Source: Candidatus Fukatsuia endosymbiont of Tuberolachnus salignus (GTDB lineage Bacteria; Pseudomonadota; Gammaproteobacteria; Enterobacterales; Enterobacteriaceae). From it: a stretch of DNA of 64,000 nt. Position numbers and translations under genes: made by a program. Below the pieces are notes generated by a model. It was not told where the DNA came from, ran no database searches, and saw only the letters and a program-made list of their open reading frames with translations. The stretch is from NCBI RefSeq assembly GCF_964030845.1, contig NZ_OZ034983.1, positions 2,170,001 through 2,234,000 of the forward strand, in the 5' to 3' direction. This document shows, piece after piece, positions 26,523 through 35,292 of the stretch (position 1 is its first letter; the number at the start of each line of letters is the position of its first letter).

Positions 26523-28193
26523 GTGTTAGATAAACTTAAACAAAAATTGCCCCCTATTAAGTGGGACAAAAATAAAAATACTATCCTCATGGGTATCGCG
26601 GCAACCGTGATTAGCGGCGCGATAATTTTCAGTCTTTGGCGCAGTTCACAAGGCTACACCGCATTATTTGGTTCTCAGGAACATATTCCGATTGCGCAAG
26701 TGGTGGAGGTACTCGGCGGCGAATCTATTCCATACCGTGTCAACCCGGATAACGGTCAAATTCTGGTATCCGAAAGTCAGTTAGGCAAAGCACGCATGAC
26801 ATTGGCTGCAAAAGGTATCACTGCTGTTTTACCCGTTGGCTATGAGTTAATGGATAAAGAAGCCATGCTCGGCAGTAGCCAGTTTATGCAAAACGTTCGC
26901 TATAAACGGAGTCTGGAAGGTGAGCTAGCGCAAAGTGTCATGGCACTTGACGCGGTTGAATATGCCCGGGTGCATTTGGGAATGACTGAAGCCAGCTCTT
27001 TTGCCATTAGTAACAAACCCGATAGCAGCGCTTCGGTGATATTACGTTTGAAATACGGTCATCGGCTGACAGAAGAACAGGTAGGTGCCATTGTTCAATT
27101 AGTCTCTGGTAGCCTTCCCGGGATGAAAGCCGCTAATGTCCGGGTGATTAACCAAAATGGTGATTTACTTTCTGAAGCATATCAAACTGGCAATAATGGC
27201 TTGTCAATGGTCAAAACTGGCCCAGAATTAGCCCATAAGCTGCAAATGGCGGCGGAAAAAAATATCGCCAATCTACTCAATTCCATTGTCGGGCTCAATA
27301 ACTACCGTATCAGTGTGGCGACACAAGTGGATCTGAGCCATATTGAAGAAACCTCCGAACGTTATGGCACCGATCCGCACACCATTGACGAAAATGTGAG
27401 TCAGGAAAGTGGCAACGATGACAGCGCAACAGGTATTCCTGGTACCTTGAGTAATGAGCCAGCAGCGCAGGCAGATACCGGGCCACCCGCTGCTGCCGTT
27501 ATTAGCCGTAATCAATCACAGCGTAAATTTGCTTATGATCGCGATATTCGCCATGTGCGTCATCCCAGTTACAAGCTAGAAAAAATGACCGTCGCCATTG
27601 TATTGAATAAATCTGCCCCGGCGGTGGAGCAATGGACAACACAACAACTCGATGAGTTAAAGCAGCTAGCAGAAGATGCCGCTGGTATCGACCTCAAACG
27701 AGGTGATTCTCTGACGATGAATATGATCGCTTTCACCGAACAAGCTGAGTACCAGGAACCTATCTTACCTTGGTGGCAAGAACCGAGCATTTTACGCTGG
27801 GCCGAGATGATAGGCATAGGTCTGTTAACACTGTTGTTCTTGTGGTTTGGAATCCGACCTTTGGTGCAACGTCTTACTCGTGAAGAGAAGTTTCCAGTAG
27901 AAGCCGTTGCCGCTAGCGATCAGAGAACAGCGCAAGAAGAAAAAGAAGCAGAACCTCAATTGGGCGAGTTTGATACAGAAGCCACGGATGAAAAAGTTCT
28001 AGCAAAAGCGTTACCTAAATCCCCGTTCCAGGAAGAAGAAAATTTACCATCACCGTCTTCAGGTCTGGAAACCAAGATAAACCATATGCAGATGCTCGCT
28101 TATTCTGAGACCGACCGTGTAGCTGAAGTGATTAAACAATGGATCAATAGTAATGAAAGAAGCAACACAGAATCCAATGAACAAACTAGTTGA
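26523..28193 (+). CDS. fliF: FliF (LfiF), flagellar MS-ring protein
   Basis: FliF forms the membrane MS ring. The protein has 556 residues (E. coli 552). The start is GTG at 26523, 9 bases after the fliE stop, with AAGGTAAAACG as ribosome site. There are two membrane segments, one near the N-terminus (ILMGIAATVISGAIIF) and one near residue 430 (MIGIGLLTLLFLWFGI). The ring-building motif region GSSQFMQNVRYKRSLEGELA is typical. The C-terminal cytoplasmic tail that binds FliG is present and its coding end overlaps fliG. Confidence 0.96.
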   Translation: MLDKLKQKLPPIKWDKNKNTILMGIAATVISGAIIFSLWRSSQGYTALFGSQEHIPIAQVVEVLGGESIPYRVNPDNGQILVSESQLGKARMTLAAKGITAVLPVGYELMDKEAMLGSSQFMQNVRYKRSLEGELAQSVMALDAVEYARVHLGMTEASSFAISNKPDSSASVILRLKYGHRLTEEQVGAIVQLVSGSLPGMKAANVRVINQNGDLLSEAYQTGNNGLSMVKTGPELAHKLQMAAEKNIANLLNSIVGLNNYRISVATQVDLSHIEETSERYGTDPHTIDENVSQESGNDDSATGIPGTLSNEPAAQADTGPPAAAVISRNQSQRKFAYDRDIRHVRHPSYKLEKMTVAIVLNKSAPAVEQWTTQQLDELKQLAEDAAGIDLKRGDSLTMNMIAFTEQAEYQEPILPWWQEPSILRWAEMIGIGLLTLLFLWFGIRPLVQRLTREEKFPVEAVAASDQRTAQEEKEAEPQLGEFDTEATDEKVLAKALPKSPFQEEENLPSPSSGLETKINHMQMLAYSETDRVAEVIKQWINSNERSNTESNEQTS

Positions 28194-29208
28194 TATCTCT
28201 GACAGTCCTGCTGAGAAGGAGATCCGTACACGTTTGGATCAGGCTGGCATATTACTGCTCAGCATTGGTGAGGACGCCGCGGCGGCGGTGATGAAGAAAT
28301 TAAGTCGTGAAGAGGTGATCTGTATCAGTGAAACCATGTCACGTCTGCAAGATGTCAAACTTATCCATGCCCGACAAGCGTTAAATGATTTTTTCCATGA
28401 TTACAGTGAGCAGAGTGGCATTAACGGTGCTTCACGCAGTTATTTACAAAGTATTCTGGAAAAGGCCTTAGGGGGAGAGATCGCCAAAAGCGTGATCAAC
28501 GGCATTTATGGCGATGAGATTCGCCATCGAATGACGCGTCTACAATGGATCGATCCCGTACAACTCTCGGCGCTGATTGCTCAGGAGCATTTGCAGTTAC
28601 AAGCGGTATTCCTTGCATTTTTGCCACCGGATGTCGCTGCTGATGTGCTTTCTTATTTAGATAAGAATCAACAGGATAATGTGTTGTACCGCATCGCTAA
28701 ACTGGATGACATTAATCATGATGTGGTGAATGAACTTGATCGCTTGATTGAACGCGGCGTAACACTGCTTTCAGAACACGGTTCTAAAGTATTGGGTATC
28801 AAACAGGCAGCCAATATTGTTAACCGTATTCCGAATAATCAACAACAGCTCTTGGAGCAGTTGGGGGAACGTGATGAAAATGTACTTAATGAACTGAAAG
28901 ATGAAATGTATGAATTCTTCATCCTTAGCCGTCAGACGGAAACCACCTTACAACGTCTGGTAGATGAAGTGCCAATGAACGATTGGGCGGTCGCATTGAA
29001 AGGCACTGAGCCAGTATTACGTCAAGCTATTTTCAACGTATTACCGAAACGTCAAATTCAGCTATTGCAAAATGCAACGGATCGCATGGGGCCTATCACC
29101 GTCAGTCGAGTTGAACAGGTACGCAAAGAAATTATGGCCAGAGTCCGTGAATTAGCCGAAGCAGGAGAAATTCAGGTGCAACTCTTTGCTGAACCAACCG
29201 TGGAGTAA
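28153..29208 (+). CDS. fliG: FliG (LfiG), flagellar rotor/switch protein
   Basis: FliG sits on the MS ring and transmits torque from the stator. The protein has 351 residues from the ATG at 28153, overlapping fliF by 41 bases. A second in-frame ATG at 28177 (MNKLVDISDSPAEKEI) gives 343 residues, nearer the usual ~331-340, and may be the true start. The middle domain EHLQLQAVFLAFLPPDVAADVL and the C-terminal torque helix QIQLLQNATDRMGPITVSRV are recognisable. No stator genes lie in the window. Confidence 0.95.
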   Translation: MKEATQNPMNKLVDISDSPAEKEIRTRLDQAGILLLSIGEDAAAAVMKKLSREEVICISETMSRLQDVKLIHARQALNDFFHDYSEQSGINGASRSYLQSILEKALGGEIAKSVINGIYGDEIRHRMTRLQWIDPVQLSALIAQEHLQLQAVFLAFLPPDVAADVLSYLDKNQQDNVLYRIAKLDDINHDVVNELDRLIERGVTLLSEHGSKVLGIKQAANIVNRIPNNQQQLLEQLGERDENVLNELKDEMYEFFILSRQTETTLQRLVDEVPMNDWAVALKGTEPVLRQAIFNVLPKRQIQLLQNATDRMGPITVSRVEQVRKEIMARVRELAEAGEIQVQLFAEPTVE

Positions 29209-29214
29209 TAGCAC

Positions 29215-29931
29215 ATGTCAGGTAAAAATAAGTTAGCTACCTCAGGGGTGAAGTACCGGTTACATAAATTTCCGCCATTACACCAGACACCTTTGCTATC
29301 GTTAGGGCAGGATAGGGTTGAGCTAGCACCAGAGGAATACCAAAAGCAATTACAAAAAGGTTTTCAGCAGGGCATTGAGCAAGGTTTCACACAAGGTGTG
29401 ATCGATGGCAAGGAAGAGGGCTATGAGGAAGGTGTTCGTTTAGGCTATGACGAAGGCATGAAAAAAGGTCGGGTGGAAGGACGAACATCGGGGAAAGATC
29501 TTTTTACCAACGCGATCCAGCCTTTTTCTGTGTTATCTACTGCGATGCAAGATTATCTGAATAATTATGAAGTCCGACGCCGTGATGAGTTAATGAAATT
29601 AGTAGAAAGAGTGACGCGTCAGGTGATCCGTTGTGAGTTGGCGTTACAACCTACGCAATTATTGACGTTGGTAGAAGAAGCACTCGCTAGCTTACCCACA
29701 GTGCCGAAACAACTAAAAATTTATCTCAATGCAGAAGAATTTGCCCGTATCAATGATGTAGCCGCAGAAAAAGTAAAACAATGGGGTTTACAGGCGGATG
29801 TGGCCATGGAACCCGGTGAATGTCGTGTTGTCACCGAAACCACTGAAATGGATGTGGGTTGTCAACATCGTTTGGATCAGTGTATCGATATGTTAAAAAG
29901 CAATTTATTAACGGATAGCACGCATGATTAA
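29215..29931 (+). CDS. fliH: FliH (LfiH), flagellar export ATPase regulator
   Basis: FliH binds the FliI ATPase as a dimer and tethers it to the C-ring. The protein has 238 residues (E. coli 228). The N-terminal half has the characteristic glycine-rich helix repeats of GxxxG/QGxxxG type (QQGIEQGFTQGVIDGKEEG, then further copies), and a C-terminal FliI-binding domain follows. It begins 6 bases after fliG and overlaps fliI by 8 bases. Confidence 0.93.
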   Translation: MSGKNKLATSGVKYRLHKFPPLHQTPLLSLGQDRVELAPEEYQKQLQKGFQQGIEQGFTQGVIDGKEEGYEEGVRLGYDEGMKKGRVEGRTSGKDLFTNAIQPFSVLSTAMQDYLNNYEVRRRDELMKLVERVTRQVIRCELALQPTQLLTLVEEALASLPTVPKQLKIYLNAEEFARINDVAAEKVKQWGLQADVAMEPGECRVVTETTEMDVGCQHRLDQCIDMLKSNLLTDSTHD

Positions 29932-31276
29932 AATGACCGAGAACCCGGTGGAGGGTATTACTGATAGTTCAGTTATCGATAATGCATTGAAATCCATTGA
30001 CAATATCAGTCTTGTCCGCGTTTCAGGCCGCTTGGTACGGGTTAATGGTATTTTGCTTGAATGTGTCGGCTGCCGTCTCGCCATTGGTCAGCGCTGCCGG
30101 GTTGAAGGTAGCGACTCTATTTTTGTCGAAGCACAGGTTGTCGGTTTTGATCGTGATGTCACCTACTTAATGCCTTTTAAGCCGCCGAGTGGTTTGATAA
30201 GCGGTGCCAGGGTTTTTCCAGGCTACGATGAAAGCGAACAATTGATCGGTGATAGCTGGTTAGGGCGCGTGGTAAACGGCTTAGGAGAACCTATAGATGG
30301 TAAGGGCGCCTTAGGGGGCGAAACACCCCTGATTCAGCAATTACCGCAGATCCATCCACTGATGCGGCGTGCGGTGGCAGAACCACTGGATGTCGGTGTA
30401 AAAGCCATCAACGGTTTATTTACTATAGGTAAGGGACAGCGTGTCGGATTGATGGCGGGGAGTGGCGTGGGTAAAAGTGTTCTGCTGGGTATGATCACGC
30501 GCTACACCCAAGCGGATGTGGTGGTGGTTGGACTGATCGGTGAACGCGGACGCGAAGTCAATGAATTTATCGCACATTCACTACAGGCGGCAGGAATGGC
30601 GAAGTCAGTGGTCGTCGCCGCGCCAGCCGATGAATCTCCCTTGATGCGCATCAAAGCTGCTGAAATCTGCCATTCGATTGCTACCTACTATCGAGATAAA
30701 GGCAAAGATGTCCTGCTATTGGTCGATTCGTTGACGCGTTATGCGATGGCACAACGCGAAATTGCCCTCTCACTGGGAGAACCCCCCGCGACCAAAGGTT
30801 ATCCTCCTTCTGCTTTCAGTGTGATCCCACGCCTGGCAGAAAGTGCGGGTAACGGTAAGGGAACCATGACAGCAATTTATACTGTTTTAGCGGAAGGTGA
30901 TGATCAGCAGGATCCGGTGGTCGATTGTGCCAGAGCGGTATTGGATGGACATATTGTGCTCTCGCGTCAACTGGCTGAAAGCGGACATTATCCTGCGATT
31001 GATATTGGTCAGTCTATTAGTCGTTGTATGAGCCAAATAGCAAGTACGGAACATATAAAATCGGCGAGTCATTTAAAAAAATTATATGCTGATTATATTA
31101 GTATTAAGCCGCTGATCCCTTTAGGCGGTTATATCCCTGGCGCTGATGCCAATGCCGATAAAGCAGTCAATAGTTATCCGGCGATAGCCCATTTTTTATA
31201 CCAAGAAGTGAGCCAATCAGCGTCTTTGGCTACCACTGTGGCACAGCTTGCCACACTCTATACAGGATCAACTTAA
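29924..31276 (+). CDS. fliI: FliI (LfiI), flagellum-specific ATP synthase-like ATPase
   Basis: FliI is the hexameric ATPase that unfolds and loads export substrates. The protein has 450 residues (E. coli 457). Walker A is AGSGVGKSVLLG, Walker B is DVLLLVDSLTRYAMAQRE, and the family signature PPSAFSVIPRLAE follows. The annotated ATG at 29924 overlaps fliH; ATG at 29933 is an equally possible start. All catalytic motifs are intact, so the export apparatus appears energised. Confidence 0.97.
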   Translation: MIKMTENPVEGITDSSVIDNALKSIDNISLVRVSGRLVRVNGILLECVGCRLAIGQRCRVEGSDSIFVEAQVVGFDRDVTYLMPFKPPSGLISGARVFPGYDESEQLIGDSWLGRVVNGLGEPIDGKGALGGETPLIQQLPQIHPLMRRAVAEPLDVGVKAINGLFTIGKGQRVGLMAGSGVGKSVLLGMITRYTQADVVVVGLIGERGREVNEFIAHSLQAAGMAKSVVVAAPADESPLMRIKAAEICHSIATYYRDKGKDVLLLVDSLTRYAMAQREIALSLGEPPATKGYPPSAFSVIPRLAESAGNGKGTMTAIYTVLAEGDDQQDPVVDCARAVLDGHIVLSRQLAESGHYPAIDIGQSISRCMSQIASTEHIKSASHLKKLYADYISIKPLIPLGGYIPGADANADKAVNSYPAIAHFLYQEVSQSASLATTVAQLATLYTGST

Positions 31277-31346
31277 ATAACGATAAATCATATAATAATA
31301 GACTTCTCACCATAGTGAGGGATGACAACACATAGGGCTAAAAATT

Positions 31347-31766
31347 ATGAACTCTATATTGGAAAAATTATTGCAATTACGTCACCAGAAAGTTAACAAA
31401 TTAACCGCTCAGCTATCACAACAGAAAAGACTTTGTCTGCGTTATGAAAAAAATATTAATGCATTAACAGCATTATCAAATAAAAGCCCTACGATCCATG
31501 CTACTTCTGCAGCGTTACTGAGCAATAAATCCAGTTATAAAAAAAACATTCAACGGGTCATTAACTGGCAGAAGCAAGAACAACAATTGGCCGATATTCA
31601 GGCGCAGAATTTACAAATTAGCTTAAAACAACAAGTCTGCCAGGAAAAAATGGTTGAAATAGTATTAGAGCAACAACAACATGCTTTCATTTTGGCACAA
31701 GCACGTAAAGAACTAAAAATTAGTGACGGTATTTCAACACAATGTTGGTTACGTAATCATGTCTAA
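31347..31766 (+). CDS. fliJ: FliJ-like (LfiJ) flagellar export chaperone/stalk protein
   Basis: FliJ is the coiled-coil stalk of the FliI ATPase. The protein has 139 residues (E. coli 147), is almost wholly helical and rich in Q, K and L, beginning MNSILEKLLQLRHQKVNKLT. Sequence conservation in this family is low; the call rests on position directly after fliI and on the coiled-coil pattern. A 70-base gap separates it from fliI. Confidence 0.8.
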   Translation: MNSILEKLLQLRHQKVNKLTAQLSQQKRLCLRYEKNINALTALSNKSPTIHATSAALLSNKSSYKKNIQRVINWQKQEQQLADIQAQNLQISLKQQVCQEKMVEIVLEQQQHAFILAQARKELKISDGISTQCWLRNHV

Positions 31767-31782
31767 TAATATTAAGAGACAT

Positions 31783-31813
31783 GGAGGCAAATAATGAAAA
31801 AAAATAAAAAAAA
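31783..31813 (+). promoter_or_regulatory. Ribosome site and A8-T-A8 slippery tract at the glycosyltransferase start
   Basis: GGAGG at 31783-31787 lies 6 bases before ATG at 31794. The codons from that ATG are all lysine/asparagine from A8-T-A8, and the frame meets TAA at 31824-31826. The end of the second run forms A-AAA-AAC in phase (31808-31814), a classic -1 slippery heptamer. A -1 slip there enters the glycosyltransferase frame with no intervening stop. This site therefore seems to decide the start of the next gene. Confidence 0.6.
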
Positions 31814-33214
31814 CATAACAAAGTAACAAACAGTGGCACATCTTTGATTAATACCTTGGTGAAGGCATCGCTTAAGCGGAGCCAGAATAAAAAAATCATA
31901 GAAGGTCAATTTCAGCCGTTTGTCAGCGTTATTTGTCCAACTTACAATAGGCGTGAGTTTCTACCTTATCTATTGTATATCTATCAATATCAAGACTATC
32001 CTGCTGATCGCCGTGAGCTGATTCTTCTGGATGATTCTGAACACAGCAATCAGGATTTGATAACATTACTGGTTGGTAGCGCGAGTGATGAAACTATTCG
32101 CTATATATACAGCGATAAACGTCTAGCTTTGGGGGAGAAACGTAACCAATTAAATGTATTGGCGACAGGGGAATATATTATCTGTATGGATGATGACGAT
32201 TATTATCCTCCGGATAAAATTTCTTACACTATCACGCAAATGAAAAATAATTACGCACAATTCTCTGGTTCAGATCAAATTTATGTTTGGTACAGTCATT
32301 TAAATAAAATATACAAGACAACATCGATGGGGGCTAATCATGCATTAAATGGTACCTTTGCATATCATCGTAATTATCTGAAGAAAAATCGTTATCTTGA
32401 TAAAAAGATCCTGGCGGAAGAAGCGGAGTTTTTACGCAACTTTACTGTGCCGGTTTTACAGATTGAACCACGGAAGGCTATTTTGTGTATTGCACATAAT
32501 CACAATACCTTTGATAAAGATTTTATTATTAGTTCTAATGAAGCATCAGATTTTACGCTTGAGGATATCGTCGAAGATAAAAATTTATTGGCTTATTATC
32601 ACCGTCTCACTCAGGCGCCAGCATCGCTGAAAGTAAATTGGGCATTCTTTGAAAAAATAGTGATAGTAACACGCAACGATGATATTTCTCATTGGCAACA
32701 GTTACAGAAAAAATTTACTGACCTTGGTATCAACGCAGAACAACTGGTTCATTATCCTCTGTTGCAGCATCCCTCTCACATTGTTTCCCAAAGTAAGACT
32801 CACCTGGCGATATTACAACAGGCTAAAGATGCCGCATGGCGTAATTATTTACTCCTTGAAGAAGATATTGAATTTGTAAAAAAAGACAGAACGTTAAATC
32901 ATGTAAATCGTTTGTTCACATTTTTAACCTCATTTCCTTGGGAGGTTATATTATTGGGCGGTCAGTACGGAGAACTGCAAACACTGACTGTGTTGCCTGG
33001 CGTCGCTCGGGTCCAGATAGCATCAGCCGCTTGTGCTTATGCAGTCAATCAACCTTATTACGATATCCTATTACAGGATATGACAAAAGGCATCACATAC
33101 CAGCAACAAATTGCATCACCAGCGGATTATTCATTAAATGCTTATTGGCTAATCCCGATGCAACGCGATCGCTGGCTAGGCCTTTATCCCAGTTTTGCTT
33201 ATCAAAGCAAATAA
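31794..33214 (+). CDS. Two-domain glycosyltransferase (GT2 + GT25-like), probable flagellin-modification enzyme, start needs a frameshift
   Basis: The main frame spans 31844-33214 (456 residues from a TTG with no ribosome site). The N-terminal domain is a GT2 (GT-A fold) transferase: FVSVICPTYNRREFLPYLL, then the metal-binding cluster MDDDDYYPPDKI. The C-terminal ~190 residues resemble GT25/LgtB-type enzymes, with AAWRNYLLLEEDIEF in the place of the LEDD motif. A good ribosome site and ATG lie at 31783-31796, joined to this frame by a -1 slip in poly-A, so I extend the gene to 31794. It lies between fliJ and flgN, a variable part of Flag-2 loci that often holds modification genes. The acceptor is unknown; flagellin is inferred from position. 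Confidence 0.75.
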
Positions 33215-33219
33215 TGGGA

Positions 33220-33264
33220 TGAAAAAAAACAGGTTGCAATAGAAAGTGCACACCTGTTTTTTCA
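33220..33264. terminator. Hairpin terminator after the glycosyltransferase gene
   Basis: The arms ATGAAAAAAAACAGGT and ACCTGTTTTTTCAT pair over about 13 bases, with a ~17-base loop and a T-run in the descending arm (A-run on the other strand). It begins just after the glycosyltransferase stop at 33212-33214 and would end the fliE-J transcript. Confidence 0.7.
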
Positions 33265-33324
33265 TAAAATATTGCAAGCCAAGGACTTAGTCACTATAAA
33301 ATAATCACCACTTTAGGAAGAATC

Positions 33325-34299
33325 ATGTCAAATATTCAATGCTATCAACCCGAATATGTCAATTGTTTTGCCGATTTGGAGACAAGTTGTGAGTGTCCAT
33401 TTTGTGCCACTGAGAATGAACTTGATACGAGCATCACATTTAACTGGCAAAATGAAGAAAGACAAAGTTTATTTTTAGGCTGTGAAACTGCTTGCCGTGA
33501 AATTTTATTAAATCCGCAAGCATTGACTATCTATGCTGTCAATAAACAAAGTGAAACCAATATTGAATGCAAAATAGAGGGTCAAGAACTCAATTATTTA
33601 ATTTTTAATCTTGTGACTAACGAAAATTTTTCTCTGGAGCAAAGCTTATATGTGGCCAGCATCTTATTAAATCGCGCAGAACAAGAACAGGAAGCAGAAA
33701 ATCAGGAAGAGGTGTTGGAAAGGATCAAGATATTAGCCGATGAATTTAATCTACTTAGTGAACAGGGAAGCTTACAACAAACTTTTTGCGAATTGCCTGA
33801 AATAGAAAATGTTAAATCATCGGTATTAGCTTTATTGGGAATGGTTCCATTATCACTCACTTTACCTATCGCACAAAAAATACCATTTATATTGAAATTA
33901 AGTGAATTAAGCCTCATGCAAAAAATCCATCTGGATGAACGTAAAACAGAATTAATGACTATTTGGCAGGAACAATTGGCACCTTATTTTGACAAGCATC
34001 CGCATATATTACAAAATTATGTCTTGTATCAAGTATATCATAACACATTCCCCTATCATGATAGCTTAAATTACGGTCAAATGTTCAGATTATTAAGTAT
34101 TGATCTCTTTAATATAAAGATACTATGCTCAATATGGAAGCTGAATAATGATACATTGGATGAAACGATAATAGTAAAAATGGTGAGTGCTTATAGCCGT
34201 TGGCGAATGGATAAAAATTTTGATTTTACGCCGATGTTGAAAAAAATCCATTTAGACTCTGGTGAAGATCTGTTAATTGGTATTTCCCTATTAAAATAA
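33325..34299 (+). CDS. fliB: FliB-like flagellin lysine N-methylase, lacking the N-terminal cysteine cluster
   Basis: FliB methylates lysines of flagellin. The C-terminal half aligns well with Salmonella FliB: QNYVLYQVYHNTFPYHDSL corresponds to the family RNYILYKIWENNFP region, and the protein ends with SGEDLLIGISLLK like the family TGDDLSMIHLL. The N-terminus has QPEYVNCFADLETSCEC and then jumps to the region LFLGCETACREILLNPQAL, which matches family SLACPE...LNDPDAM. About 75 residues holding the C...CC...W cysteine motif are missing, giving 324 residues versus ~400. The frame is intact, so an in-frame deletion is inferred; activity is doubtful. Confidence 0.75.
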   Translation: MSNIQCYQPEYVNCFADLETSCECPFCATENELDTSITFNWQNEERQSLFLGCETACREILLNPQALTIYAVNKQSETNIECKIEGQELNYLIFNLVTNENFSLEQSLYVASILLNRAEQEQEAENQEEVLERIKILADEFNLLSEQGSLQQTFCELPEIENVKSSVLALLGMVPLSLTLPIAQKIPFILKLSELSLMQKIHLDERKTELMTIWQEQLAPYFDKHPHILQNYVLYQVYHNTFPYHDSLNYGQMFRLLSIDLFNIKILCSIWKLNNDTLDETIIVKMVSAYSRWRMDKNFDFTPMLKKIHLDSGEDLLIGISLLK

Positions 34300-34328
34300 A
34301 GATGAAATCGGTGACAATCGATTAAGAA

Positions 34329-34359
34329 TTTTTTAAGCTGATAACATCAGCTTAAAAAA
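34329..34359. terminator. Bidirectional terminator between fliB-like gene and the flgN operon
   Basis: A perfect hairpin, AAGCTGAT-AAC-ATCAGCTT, is flanked by TTTTTT at the left and AAAAAA at the right, so it works on both strands. It separates the rightward fliB-like gene from the leftward flgM-flgN-small ORF transcript. Confidence 0.85.
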
Positions 34360-34571
34360 GTATGTTTCACCGTTTGTTTTACTGTATGCTTTACCGTTTG
34401 TTTCATGGTTCTAATCACATGTTCTGGTATATCATAAATAGATTTTCTCAAGGTAATTAACTCAATATTCATAGTTTGAGAAAGCAATATAAAAATGCTG
34501 ATAAAAATAATCAATGTTATGAGAACACTATTTTTATTAATCATATTGAGTAAAAGCCATCTTCTTTTCAA
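34347..34571 (-). CDS. Small membrane protein downstream of flgN, unknown
   Basis: A 74-residue frame starts 3 bases after the flgN stop on the same strand. It has one strong membrane segment (SVLITLIIFISIFILLS). Its tail is a short tandem repeat of the type KQTVKHTV, encoded by a repeated 12-base unit. The stop lies inside the terminator hairpin, an unusual place. I do not recognise a family. It could be a genuine small membrane protein of the cluster or a chance frame over a decayed gene. Confidence 0.4.
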   Translation of the reverse strand: MKRRWLLLNMINKNSVLITLIIFISIFILLSQTMNIELITLRKSIYDIPEHVIRTMKQTVKHTVKQTVKHTFLS

Positions 34572-34574
34572 TGA

Positions 34575-35000
34575 TTAGCCAGCATAAAGAAACGCTTCTT
34601 TATAACCGAGTAATGGTGCGAAAATATCGTGTTGCATGGAAATAAGTTTACCATTGCTCAGATTTTTCTGTTGACAGGATAGAACGCGTTGTTCCAGATC
34701 TGCCCATAGCGCGGTAACATGTTCACGGTACTGTTCTGGTAAACGCTGAAAAAGTATCTGCATCCCCTTGCTATCAGCCGTTACTTTTAGCTTTTTCAAG
34801 AGCGCTAGGCGCTCTGTCGCGGTTTGAGATAATGCGTGATAGATCTCACTCAAGCGTTCATTGACGGCCAACAATTTCGTGGCATTGCAAGTAATCATAC
34901 ATTGGCGTTGTGTTAGCAACAGCTTATCCAATGAAATATAGTGCTTGCGATCCGATTGAATGGTCAAAAGAAGCTGCTTTAAACTTTGGGTTGCGTTCAT
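34575..35000 (-). CDS. flgN: FlgN-like (LfgN) export chaperone for hook-junction proteins
   Basis: FlgN escorts FlgK and FlgL to the export gate. The protein has 141 residues (E. coli 138) and is helical, with TQSLKQLLLTIQSDRKHYIS and the mid-protein LLAVNERLSEIYHALSQTATERLALLKKL typical of the family. It follows flgM by 13 bases. Its FlgL client is destroyed in this window, but FlgK remains. Confidence 0.82.
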   Translation of the reverse strand: MNATQSLKQLLLTIQSDRKHYISLDKLLLTQRQCMITCNATKLLAVNERLSEIYHALSQTATERLALLKKLKVTADSKGMQILFQRLPEQYREHVTALWADLEQRVLSCQQKNLSNGKLISMQHDIFAPLLGYKEAFLYAG

Positions 35001-35013
35001 CGTCAGTTAGCCT

Positions 35014-35292
35014 TTATCTATAAAATTTTATCATTGCTTCAGCCAAGTCAGAGAGGTTGATTTCCTTATTCTCTTTTATCCCCTCTTTTATCTTTTGGAT
35101 TAGTGTGTTATCTATCTCTGACATGGCATTCAATTCTTCGCGCGCTTTTCCTAAATGTTTCTCTAACTGGTTAGAACCCCCCGACTTCTCCGTATTAGGG
35201 TGATCAGATCTAACCTCAGGTTCTGTGTTCTCCAGTTTTTTCTTTGTTCTTGAAATAGGAGAGGTATTAATGGCATCTCGAATGGTAGTCAT
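35014..35292 (-). CDS. flgM: FlgM-like (LfgM) anti-sigma-28 factor
   Basis: FlgM holds sigma-28 inactive until the hook is complete and FlgM is exported. The protein has 92 residues (E. coli 97). The N-terminus begins MTTIRDAINTSPIS and is disordered and polar. The C-terminal helix NTLIQKIKEGIKENKEINLSDLAEAMIKF matches the sigma-binding part of the family. No sigma-28 (lafS) gene is present in the window, so the regulator may have lost its target. Confidence 0.8.
   Translation of the reverse strand: MTTIRDAINTSPISRTKKKLENTEPEVRSDHPNTEKSGGSNQLEKHLGKAREELNAMSEIDNTLIQKIKEGIKENKEINLSDLAEAMIKFYR

Noticed and set aside
31794..31826. Ten-codon ORF MKKNKKNITK as a leader peptide
   Set aside because: Better explained as the true glycosyltransferase start followed by a slip in poly-A, since the frames join at a canonical slippery heptamer.
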